Origin: Malachius bipustulatus
Lineage: Eukaryota > Arthropoda > Insecta > Coleoptera > Melyridae
NCBI GenBank assembly: GCA_910589415.1
Contig: OU342630.1
Coordinates: 48,454,012 to 48,518,011 of the forward strand
Direction: 5' to 3'
Length of the DNA stretch: 64,000 nt
Positions 24,190 through 34,789 of this stretch are shown here, piece by piece; within the stretch, counting starts at the first letter, position 1, and the number at the start of each line of letters is the position of its first letter. The notes beneath the pieces are model-generated. The model ran no database searches. It saw only the letters and a program-made list of their open reading frames with translations, and was not told the origin of the DNA. A program made the translations under genes and the position numbers.

Positions 24190-25140
24190 TTTTTTTAGGT
24201 CGCTGAGAATTTTATGTTTGCTAGCAAAAATTTGGCCCAACACTTGTTTTTTGCACGTTTTGTCCAAATTCTTCCACTGTTTGGTCTAAATCTCATAAAG
24301 CAAGCGTTTTTTTGACAAGCCCATTCTATTCATAATTAAAAGAGACAAAATTTCCTACATTTCTCATGAAAAAAAAAAAACGTTTTTTTGGAAGGATAAC
24401 CGATCCGCCGATAGAGCGAGCCAAAAAAAGTATTCCCGTATTCAATGAAAAATTGTAAAAAGTGTCAAAAAAAGTTCCGGATCAAATTTTTGCCAGCAAA
24501 CTTCAAATTAGTGTTGCAGCGAACCAAAAAGCATAGATTGTGAACAAATCAAAACCGTAGCAAAACTTTCCAAACCCCCCCGCAATGGGAATGTTTTTTT
24601 TTGCGCACTTATTACCGGTGTAACAGTTGGGGCCGGTTGCACAAACACAAATTAAAAATTTTGAGATAATTACTGATTTTAAATTGTAAATTTTGAAAAT
24701 ATGGCGATAATATTTAATGACCTTTTATTTGTTATTAGTAATTAACTCTTCTTAAAGGGAGTAAAACTTATTTTCAGCAATATCAGACCAATATTCTCAT
24801 AATACAGGGCATTTTAAAATCAGTAATTATCTGAAAATGTTTAATTTACGTTTGTGCAACCGACCCTTAGTCAAAACCCAAAAATTTTCCAAAAAAGTCT
24901 TCCAAAAAATCCTAATTTTGGATAGAATGGACTTATCGAAAAAACGCTTCGTTCCTGAGAGCTTCCTTTCTGAGAGACCAAAAACCCAGAAAAGTGCAAA
25001 AATTTGGGCAACAGTGCAACAAAAAATCGAAGTTCTAGGCCAATTTTTTGCCAGTAAGAAATTTCAAATTCGCGTTCAGCGAACAAACAAACATAGAGGG
25101 TGAGAATATAAAAACTATGGCAAAACTTTCTTCTGAGAAT
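24190..25140. repeat. Complex direct/inverted repeat block
   Basis: Two partly similar modules flank a small MITE. The word CAAATTAGTGTTGCAGCGAA (about 24505) recurs as CAAATTCGCGTTCAGCGAA (about 25066), each followed by an A-rich tract and GGCAAAACTTTC or GTAGCAAAACTTTC. Another pair faces inversely: CCATTCTATTCATAATT near 24322 against AATTTTGGATAGAATGG near 24914. The block looks like a decayed composite repeat. Frames at 24837-25103 are chance. Confidence 0.5.
24630..24866. mobile_element. 237-bp MITE with GGGCCGGTTGCAC ends
   Basis: The left end GGGCCGGTTGCACAAACACA faces the right end CGTTTGTGCAACCGACCC. Inverted similarity continues into TAATTACTGATTTTAA and TTAAAATCAGTAATTA. No coding capacity. 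Target duplication not clear, so the superfamily is open. Confidence 0.7.
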
Positions 25141-26574
25141 TCTAATACATATCCCTAAGCCTAAATGCGAAAGGGAGAATTTAATAATAAAATTTTGTTC
25201 CCGTTCAAGAAAGGAATTCTAAGGTGCAAGAGGCAAGACACCTTCGTTGAAGACGCGTAATTATTGCAAGCTAAGAAGAGAAAAGGTTGTCTCGTCAAAG
25301 CAACGACAGGGTATTTCGAGTTTTCGAGTATACCTATTATAATATTAAAGAAAAATAACTCACAGTTAATAAAAAGAATTTCAAGGCTTTATTGGCGATC
25401 TTGGCAATAAATGATGTTGTAAATTCGTTCATAATTAAATTAAGTAATACACGAAATTATCATACCCAAAAAGTTAATTATTTTAATTAAGAATTATTTT
25501 AACGAACAAAATCAAGAAAAACTATGTAGGTACATCCATTTGCATGTCAATTGTACTTGTAAACAAGCTAGATAACATATCGACGCTCCAAAATTTAGAT
25601 ATTTAAGTTATTTAACAAATTGAAACTGGATGTTTCGAATAATTAGAATATTTATCAATCCTATAAATGATCAAAGTAACATTGAAGACCCAGCTTTTGC
25701 TTAAATCAATTATTGTAACATAACATGTAGCCATAGTTAATTCAACCATGCATCTTCCCAATGTCACGTCCATAAGCGACGTATGCCTGGTAACTCCGAC
25801 TTGCATACTGTAGTCAATTGACCCATTCGACCCGAGGACCCTCTGACCCATTCAGTGTGGCTGCACGAAGATCACAGTCTACAATAATTCCTTATTTGTA
25901 CGTAATTCACCGTTTAGTCTTAGTCGTTAAACATTAAACAAGCACCCAAGAAACCAACATCACTATAATACGATATACAAGTAGTATTCGTCCGATTACC
26001 GTTCACAATCCAGGAAAAACTTCATGCATTGCTAATTTTGTCTTAAATGGCACTTTTTACGACAGTGAAACGTTTTAATGGCGCTAATGCGACGTAATTT
26101 ACATATTTCAAATGGAACTTGATGTGTTGGGCCGGTAGCCAAAGAAAAATTACACATGGCTGGAGAAACTAGAAGTACGGGGAAAAAATCTGCCTTTTTT
26201 ATCTATTCAGAAGCGGCAGTAGGATATAAAAGAGTTCAACGGTTCTTTTACAGCAGGTAACGCATTAAAAGCAACTTACGAGGACTAAGTATTTCACATT
26301 ACTCTCGTATGTGTTTCTTGTCAGCTTGCACCACTTGTGAATGTAATACGTTTCGAAGGATTAAGAATAAATGTGTATCGAATTACATTTTAATATGCTG
26401 AAAAGAATATGATATGATATATGCCTACTATGAGGAACTTTTCAAAGCTTTTTTAAAACAATTAGAGAACACTTACCAGCACAATCGACTTAAAAGAAGT
26501 AATCATGTATCGTAAATACACGTCAAGGAAAAAATGAGTCATTCTTGCTGGTGAATAGCATGCATTTTAACCTG
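25141..26574. other. Noncoding stretch
   Basis: No gene recognised. A TATA-like word (GATATAAAAG, about 26223) is followed 25-30 bp later by ACAGCAGGTAAC, but no convincing coding exon follows. Confidence 0.4.
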
Positions 26575-27480
26575 GGCCCTAATAAAACTTTTCCGAAAGT
26601 TTGAAGAAGTTCATAGAAACCCACATAGACGTCACTGCTACAACCCAGCAGGGGTTGGCAAGGCATCAGCGAATGGAAGTTGCTCTAGGGTGAGTTTCTC
26701 ACATATTATCAGCATATCGTGTTCCAGGTAAACGTGGGGAAAAAGCCGCGAGGAAAGACAAATACAGATACGAAACAAACCAGACACTCGAGGAAACTAT
26801 TACGAAGAAATTAGAACTAGTAGAGTTCATCAAATATACAGAAGATAATAAGACAGGCGATGCAAGAGAGCACGAGAAAAGTGAAACCAAATCATGAGAT
26901 CCCATCCTGGTGGAATAAAGAGATAGAACAAGCTAGAGGAGAGATGAATATAGAGCTCGAAGGAAAGTAACACGATGCAACACGGAAGGAAATAATTCAG
27001 AAGAAACAGTAGAGAGGAGAAAAAGTAAAAAGCGGGGATGAAAAAGATGATAAATGCCTCCGAGATGGGAAAATGTAGAGAACTCAACGAGAACCAGGAA
27101 CACGACAACTATAGGGGGCGGGATATCAGATAGCGATGAAGACCATCGGGAACAAAGGAACAGCTTACGATCCGACAGCGGCAAACAACAAACAAGACGG
27201 AGTACTACAGGAAAGTGTTTCCTGGGGGCACCAGAAAATATGCATAATGAACGTGCTGAAGAAGAGAAAGGTGACAGATACAGAAAAGATAAAGATACCA
27301 CGCAGCACATCTTGGTTGCACTGTGAACACACGAGCGGACAAAGACAGAGAGTCGAGAGATATTTTGAAGGAGAGACTCTCCCGCTAAATCGCTGGGCCG
27401 AGCTGATGACTAGAAGCGAGAAAGACTGGAGCTAGGTTCATGACTTCAATATTGATGGAGGGAGACGGATGAGCTCGAGG
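26575..27480 (+). pseudogene. R1-like LINE relic with internal deletion
   Basis: Frameshifted pieces of an R1-clade non-LTR retrotransposon run in order. First comes an endonuclease tail (THIDVTATT, then VSHILSAYRVPGK where the family has a SDH-type motif), about 26610-26740. A basic linker follows, with MKTIGNKGTAYDPTAANNK at 27136 matching the stretch just before RT in R1 elements. Then QHILVAL and GQRQRVERYFEGETLPLNRW followed by AELMTRSEKDW to 27434, which resembles the R1 C-terminal end. The reverse transcriptase between linker and C terminus is missing, so the relic is deleted as well as mutated. Assignment is by recalled family patterns. Confidence 0.55.
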
Positions 27481-28525
27481 GAAGATGGACAACTTGGGAG
27501 GATGCCGTTGGTGGTGGCTTGCCCCGAATTTGTGCTACGCGAATTTTGTCGAAACCCTGGTCATGTGTCCGATGATTCTGTTCTTTGTGTCCAACTATCT
27601 AGAGTATTCTATTCTGTATATTGTACGTTTATTCCTGAGTCTGTCGTGTTGACAATCAAATGACCCTTCTGAAGGGGAGAGAGACAAAAATAGACAAGAC
27701 AGCCACTGTTCTGAAGAAATACTGAAGTGGATCCAGAGCAGAGGGGGGTTCCTGGGGGTCAATAGTCAGCCCCTATTGGCGTCCATTATACCCCTACTAA
27801 TATTCCATTAATTTCGAAATCGAGAATATCGCACTTTTGTCTTTACAACCGATGAATATGTCTTGAAAATTGAAGAGCTGATGGTATAATAATTATTCAT
27901 ACAAATACAACTTCGATCCTCGTGCATGCGTACTTGTCGAGAGAAATAGAAACCTGAGAATAAAGTGAATAAACCAGCACGGAATGAGTATCAAAAATGT
28001 AATTTTATTTATATACACAAGTCGAGAGGCTGCCTGTAATGTATAAATATTTATAAATGATTTACAAGTATGGTTATATATAAAGTCGTCAAGTTTCATA
28101 GTTTAGGTATGAGAAACTGGATCGACGAGGCTGTTATATAAAATGTAAAGTCACTACCAGGACGATCTAAGAAAAATTTTTCCTTTTAGATCGCATATCG
28201 AATACCAAGTACCTCGTCGTCCTGTTTATCAACTTCCCCAAGCTGAATAGAAGAACTAATTACTAGATTAACCTGTCGTGTCTTCTCGGCTGCCAATGAA
28301 CGGACAAAACAGGATTGCAGAGGATTGCACTTATTATCTTCACGCTCTCGTGAAAATCTGCGATAGTTCTACGATTTACTTGCCTGTTCATGTCTCGACT
28401 CATTTTCAGATAACTTATTCGGAGAGAATATTAATGTTTTTTATTATGCTTTTAAATTAGGACATGCACGACACGTAATTAACAAAAAAAAAAAAGATTT
28501 TATTTTTCTCGACGATTTGGTTCCC
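27481..28525. other. Noncoding stretch
   Basis: No gene recognised; the first few hundred bases may be the 3' end of the LINE relic before it. The rest is AT-rich. Confidence 0.4.
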
Positions 28526-28529
28526 TTAA

Positions 28530-28986
28530 CCCTTAGTTGGTAACATCCGACTCTGAGGCGGATGCCAAGTTTTGATGCTGCGCTGAATCCAAACGAATGA
28601 ATGTACAAAAATTTCGTGTTAGGGATGTTCTAGTTGGTTGCCAAAAAGTCCATAGCCGCCTTCGCGAAAATACGTCTGTGAGACGGGTGTTACTCAGAAC
28701 GATATATTTCAGTCCATCCCTCAGTCGGCTGTTGGTCGAAAGTATGGTGAATGAAAAGGTATAATATATAAAAAAATGTATAAAAATGAAATAAGTCTTG
28801 TTTTAATAAAATATATTTGTGTTTACTAGAATACATTCGAATAAATATGTAATTATACATATTATTATAATACCTATTCCGACTGAGCGACGGATGTTAC
28901 CTATAATGCTGGAACTGTAATATGATCACCGACTGAGAGACGGATGTTACTTATAAAGTGAAAAAAAGTATGTTACCAACTAAGGG
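28530..28986. mobile_element. piggyBac-type MITE, 457 bp
   Basis: TTAA at 28526-28529 and at 28987-28990 bracket a 17-bp perfect terminal inverted repeat, CCCTTAGTTGGTAACAT. TTAA duplication plus a CCC start is the hallmark of piggyBac. The interior has subterminal repeats: CGACTGAGCGACGGATGTTAC near 28880 and CGACTGAGAGACGGATGTTAC near 28931, with an inverse partner near 28543 (GTAACATCCGACTCTGAGG). No transposase ORF, so it is non-autonomous. Confidence 0.87.
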
Positions 28987-29161
28987 TTAACTTAGGTATA
29001 ATCGGACGACAACTTTAATACTTTTAGTTTAGGTACTTATAGGTACTGGGTGTTTGGTGACTGGACAGCTAAAATCGAACTTCATGTATAAAATCGTATT
29101 TTAATCATAAAAGAGAGAAAAACCCTCGGAAAAACTCTTTTCAAGATCAGGCCTCATTTAT

Positions 29162-30024
29162 TATACAGCGTGTTCAGTTAAGGGTACGGAGCGGCCATAT
29201 CTCGGTAACTATTGGTCCTAGAGCCTCAAATTAAAAATTTTCCAGACAGAAGTGACCATGAGAAATTCATAGAAAATATTTTCAAGATGGCCGCACTTTC
29301 GGAAATACCGGAAGTAGACACCTAGTTCGTTATTTTAACGGGAACACCCTGTAAAATATTATATTTTTTAAATGTCTGAAGAAATCGAATACAGGTGGTT
29401 TTCACCACTGGAATTTAGATTGAGCGGTTTATGAGTTATAAACAAGTGAAAATCGAAAATTTTCAACTTCAAAGCAGTCTAGAACTAGAACGGCTCAAGA
29501 TATCTAAAAACGGTTTACATGTCCCTATCCTAACTTTTCACATTGTATCCTACTATGTGGTTTAAATTTTAATACAGGGTGATGAAAAATCGGATAATTT
29601 TCATCACCCTGTATTAAAATTTACTCCACATAGTGGGATGAAACATTAAAAGTTAGGATAGGGACATGTAAACCGTTCTTAGATATCTTGAGTCATTCTA
29701 GTTCTAGACTGCTTTGAAGTTGAAAATTTTCGATTTTCACTTGTTTATAACTCATAAACCGCTCAATCTAAATTCCAGTGGTGAAAACCACCTGTATTCG
29801 ATTTCTTCAGACATTTAAAAAATATAATATTTTACAGGGTGTTCCCGTTAAAATAACGAACTAGGTGTCTACTTCCGGTATTTCCGAAAGTGCGGCCATC
29901 TTGAAAATATCTTCTATGAATTTCTCATGGTCACTTATGTCTGGAAAATTTTTAATTTGAGGCTCTAGGACCAATAGTTACCGAGATATGGCCGCTCCGT
30001 ACCCTTAACTGAACACGCTGTATA
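29162..30024. mobile_element. 863-bp near-perfect hairpin (foldback MITE 2)
   Basis: Starts TATACAGCGTGTTCAGTTAA and ends TTAACTGAACACGCTGTATA. Arms of about 425 bp pair almost completely around a centre near 29593. Nested sets of termini are visible. One pair is near 29343 and 29837 (AACACCCTGTA / TACAGGGTGTT). An innermost pair flanks the centre (TACAGGGTGATGAAAA / TTTTCATCACCCTGTA, about 29573-29617). This suggests elements inserted within elements, or termini re-used during growth. No coding capacity. Confidence 0.85.
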
Positions 30025-31213
30025 TTATATGTTGGCTGTACCAAACACACTGTGTAAGGTTTATGAATTAATATTCCTCACTGCATATTTTATAATTTAA
30101 ATAAAGTTTCCTGCAGGATTTCTTCTTCTCCGCTCTCCCTTATCATGGCTTCCTTAATTTTCTTTCAATTATCCTTCTCATGCTGAATAACTGATTTTTT
30201 GCCAAAAATGAACATAACTGCAATGGCACACCTATACCGAGATGGTGCAGTCTTTAAATTATTGTACCCGCAGATATCTCTCTCGTACTAATAAAATTAC
30301 TTATAGGTACATTCTTCTCCACTAATGTACATTATACCGGGTCCATATGATTGTATCCCATGGACGGTTTACCGATGCAACACCCGGTAGATAACAACTT
30401 ACTTAAATTTACTTTATGCAAGATTGTGTTCCTGCCCACTTCCTAATGATTGCAAAATGTCCTTCTCGGTTTTATATATAGATAATCGGTTTTTTAAAGG
30501 AAATGAACAGGACGTGGCTGCATATACTAGCTGCATGTCCGCTTCACCGATTGCTATACATAGAAGAAGTTAAATTTTGTAAATCAATTACATAACATTT
30601 TTATGATGTCTGTTGTCAATAAATCGAGTATAAACCTGTAATCCATGAACGTGTGTTCAATTTCGATGAGGAACTATCCTAAATCAAATACAAGGAAGAT
30701 AATATCCTCGGAGATAACGATGATTAGTGATTACTGTTACCGGAGCAAATCTCCATGACCACGGCGAAATAGCCAGGAATCTCTTAATTATCTTTAATAT
30801 TATTTTTCCCTGCATTAGACCTAACAATAAATAAAGTTATTATTAAATTGAACATATTTTCAGGGGGGGGGGGGGGCACTTGTATTGAACTGCTAATTTG
30901 TTTATACAGGAGCGAGTCTTCAGGATTTCTCAAACAATCCAACACAATTTAACTGTAGGTACGTATAATTACAAAAAACATTTTTTTTGCATTTGATCCT
31001 TGATAAATTATCATAGAAAATAATTATGAACTCAGCTCAGAAACAAAAAAAGTTTATATTTTAAAAGAAAATTTAAACGGAGGCTTTCGTTTTTAAATAT
31101 TGCTTCAAGAGACATTGAAATGAAAAGATCATTTCAATTTTAGAAAAAATATTTTAATGATAACAGCGCCGCGTCTTTGACCATTTTCAATAAAATAGAC
31201 CATCTTAAAAAAA
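30025..31213. other. Noncoding stretch with G14 run
   Basis: No gene recognised. A run of 14 G residues lies at 30863-30876, exceptional in this AT-rich sequence. Confidence 0.45.
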
Positions 31214-31560
31214 AGATTAGTGGCTGAAATTACACCTGGCCTAAAGTGAGTCATAAACTCCTTATAGCTCTAGATATCTCCTAACATGCATCGTTTTCAA
31301 GATACAGGGTGATAAACTTTTATTGAAAAAAAAATGATTATTTGTTTTGTATTTTGGAAACCGTTAAAGATATTTTGATGCCATTTGGTGTAATACAGAA
31401 ATGTCTATAATATTGGAAGGCAAAGATACTGGGAGGTGAATTTTGAACTTTTGACTTTCGCTGCTAACTACATCTACCGACTCAAAAAATAAATAATATT
31501 AGGTATCCTAATCTTCATTAACACCAATATCTCAAAATCGCGCCCTTAAAAAAAATTTCC
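31214..31560. repeat. Remnant of a TACAGGGTG-family element
   Basis: GATACAGGGTGATAAACTTT at about 31301 and text such as GGTGTAATACAGAAATGTC and CCAATATCTCAAAATCGC resemble interiors of the other TACAGGGTG foldbacks. No complete pair of ends is seen. Confidence 0.35.
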
Positions 31561-31613
31561 GGGAGTAACTTTTTCTTAAATTTAACGTACCTAGAATTGA
31601 ATTTCTTTAGAAA

Positions 31614-32871
31614 GTATACACCCAAGTCAAGTTAGCCATACGCTTTCCGCCAGGGAAAGAAACTTCGATTAATGTCCAGCAAAAATTTTTTTCGTCATTG
31701 ATAGCTTAAATTGAATTTTTTTGTTGATAGTAGTAATAAGTATTACTATAACATTTCGGCATTTCGGACCTTTTTCAGCAAATTTTCAGTAAAAAACTTT
31801 GTTTTTTCAGTTTGTAAAGTCCATGACCGAAAGCGTGGCTGGCCATTATGAACTTTTGGACTTTTTGAGCAAAATGACAGCGAAAATTACATTTTTCAGT
31901 TTATGAAGTAGTTGCCAAAAGGTTTCCAATCATTTTAAAATTTCGGGCTTTTTTCGGAAAGATTTCTGCCAGATTTTTTTTTCAGTTTACATATTAAGTT
32001 GTGGACTTGTGGCCGAAAGCGTGGCTGGCCAATATTATGGTTTTTGGACTTTTTTGAGAAAAATTACAGCAAAAATTATATTTTTCAGTTTATTTTCGAA
32101 AGGATAATAAAATGTCAAAATTTCGGGCTTCTTTCAGCAAGATTTCTGCCAGAATTTTATTTTCAGTTTCCTAAGTCCGTGGCCGAAAGCATGCGGCTGG
32201 CCATTATTATGAATTTTTTGGTTTTTTGAGCAAAATTACAGCAAAATTTTTTTTTAGTTTCTGAAGTCGTGACCGAAAGCGTGGCTCGCCGTTATTGTAT
32301 AATGTCGTACTTTTTTCAACAAAATTTCAGCTTAAATGATTTTTTAGATTATTAAGTCTGTGGCTGGTCATTATGATTAATTTTTTTTTGCCAAATTTCA
32401 GCAAAAATGATATTTTAAGTTTATTCAGTCCGTGGCCAAAAACACGGCTGGCCATTTCTATGATTTTTTTACTTTTTTTTGAGAAAATTACAGCAAAAAT
32501 AATTTCTTCAGTTTGTTAAGTTCGTGACCGAAAGCGTGGCCGGTCATTAATCATTATTATAAAATTTCGGACTTTTTCGATCGGAATTTCAGCAAAAATG
32601 ATTTTTTCCAATTTCCCAAGTCCATAGCTGAAAGCGTAGATTTTTTCAAGAAAATTTCAGTAAAAATTATTTTTCGAAAGTGGAAGAAAGCGTGGCTAGC
32701 TGTGGCGTTTCAATTACGATTTTTTTCAGTTTACGATAATTTTATGGCAAATCAAAATTTTTTGATTAAAATTGTAAATAACGAAAAAAAAACGCTGAAA
32801 ACATTCGAAGTCCGTCTCCCTGGCCGAAAGTGTGGTTGGCCGGAGCGTAACTTGACTTGGGTAAAGTATAC
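31614..32871. mobile_element. TIR element filled with a satellite-like array
   Basis: The left end GTATACACCCAAGTCAAGTTA faces the right end TAACTTGACTTGGGTAAAGTATAC. Just inside, ACGCTTTCCGCCAGGG faces CCCTGGCCGAAAGTGTG. Between them (about 31740-32710) lies a degenerate tandem array of roughly 100-bp units. Each has a phrase like GTCCGTGGCCGAAAGCGTGG followed by CTGGCCATTATGA, a T-rich stretch, AAAATTACAGCAAAAAT and TTTCAGTTT. About ten units can be read. No protein is coded; the frames at 31999 and 32702 are chance. Confidence 0.7.
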
Positions 32872-34789
32872 AATCCCTAATTATTTTAAAAATATGTTCT
32901 GATATGTCGATTATTTTACCAAGGGAGCACAAAAAATCCAAATTCAAAAATTTATCTTCATAAGCTTTTATTTAATTATGATCGTGTTATTGGATTTAGA
33001 AAATTATGTTTCATCCACACGATCCAAGTGCTCTGGTAACTTGTTTGCTGATTATTGATATATCAGTTTTTTTTTTTTCAAAACTATGTGAGCAATTAAT
33101 TCCGCACTAGCCTAAGGGTACCTAAAGAGCCCTTAATTGTCAATTCATAAAATTATTGAAATCCTGCAACACGCTTTCTTTAGACATTATTTATTTGCAA
33201 TGAAAGAAGTGGTTGGTGTTCTAACTTATTGTAACTCATCCCTTTCATGATAACTAAATAAAAGCTAATAATAATAATTATTCCAGGTCTACTCCTAACA
33301 TCTACACACAAAGGTAATACATCAGTCTCTTGAACGGAACACAAAAAGAGATGCTTGAGGCCAGTTGTTCTATCCGGGGATTATTTTCATAGGCCTATTT
33401 CCTACATAAGCTTCCGGTTGGGACGGGTCGCCATCACGTCAAAGAACATATGGGATCCTTTTCATATTCAATATAGAAAGGCAGGAGGAACCTGAAAGCT
33501 GAAAGCTCTGCCTGTAAGGTGTAGGTGTGCTGCTGCATATCAGGAAGTTGGGGAGATTTTTAAATATGTAGGTATGTATTATATAGGCACTTGTGGTCGG
33601 AATGGTCCACTAGTGGAACAGCTTGCCGGATGATAAATTCTGGTGTTGCTGTGGTGGTGTTAAAAAATGTATATTCAAAAAATTCTCTTTATAAAATTAA
33701 ATTGTCTTGGGAAATTTGAAATTTCCTGGTAGGTATTGACCTGACCTGACCAGGAAGTAGATTTATTATTTATACTTTTTAAGAAACCTCAAAAATTCCC
33801 AGCGAATTCCATTCTGAAAGTTACAACAAAAAATTTCTTGTATTAACTATTAGCCGAATGACTATTTTGTACTGTGATGAAATGAGAGATATTTCCCCCC
33901 ACTCAACCGCATATTAGATTCCCGGTATAACTACAGCTAAAATATAAATTATAATAATTTTATATATTATAAATTTATAATAATAAAATCTATTTCGTTC
34001 TTGAAATAATAGAGAAACCGCGATATACCTACTCATTTAGAATTTTTGATTTAATATTTATTGACATAGCGATTTAAAATCCTAGATAAAAAACTGCTAT
34101 TTATTACGCAATCTAATCTATTAAAATTAACACAATTCCATTAGAGTAATCATCGTTATCTTTGTTTATTTTATGTAACAATACTGTTTATTTAATTATA
34201 GACAAAGAGTGAAAATGTATTAACTTATCTTAATCACCTTAATCAACTTTAACTTGTAAGCTTGTAATACCGTTTTATCTATTCTATAAATACCTCAATT
34301 TTTATTTTGTTTTTTTTATTGATCAGATATGCTTACATTAAGGGCTCAAGGTTTGCCGCAAGTGCAAGCTACATACTTCATGATGGAAAATACAAATTAC
34401 AATATTGTTGTGTTAGCTTCATTATTCATGTGTAAGCTACATCATTTACTCGATCAATATATCCACAGTAAAATTTTAAAATATCCACAAGTTTTTTATT
34501 TATCAATCTATGATGCATAGATTCTATAAAGTAAGTGTTGAAAATATTAGATTTACTCATCTTTGATTCAATAACGGTGCCTTTTCTCTTATACTTGTGG
34601 CCGATCCTTGATAATTATTGATTGATTCAATTAAGTCTGCATTGCTAGCTCTCGAGGTTTTGCTGTATCATTATTTGCTAGTGTCAGCCTATGTCAGCAT
34701 ATGTCAGCCAGTTAGAAACAAATTTCATTATTTATGGCAGAGATTAGCCTATAATTTGTGATTCCTTGAATATCTATAATATTGAAAAA
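32872..34789. other. Noncoding stretch
   Basis: No gene or complete element recognised. A GC-richer patch at 33350-33660 has no open frame of note. Confidence 0.45.

Noticed and set aside
26220..26290. TATA-like core promoter with possible short first exon
   Set aside because: No ATG or coding exon follows at a sensible distance; TATAAAA words are common in AT-rich DNA.
31740..32710. CRISPR-like regular repeats
   Set aside because: Units are degenerate, have no unique spacers of fixed length, and the genome is eukaryotic.
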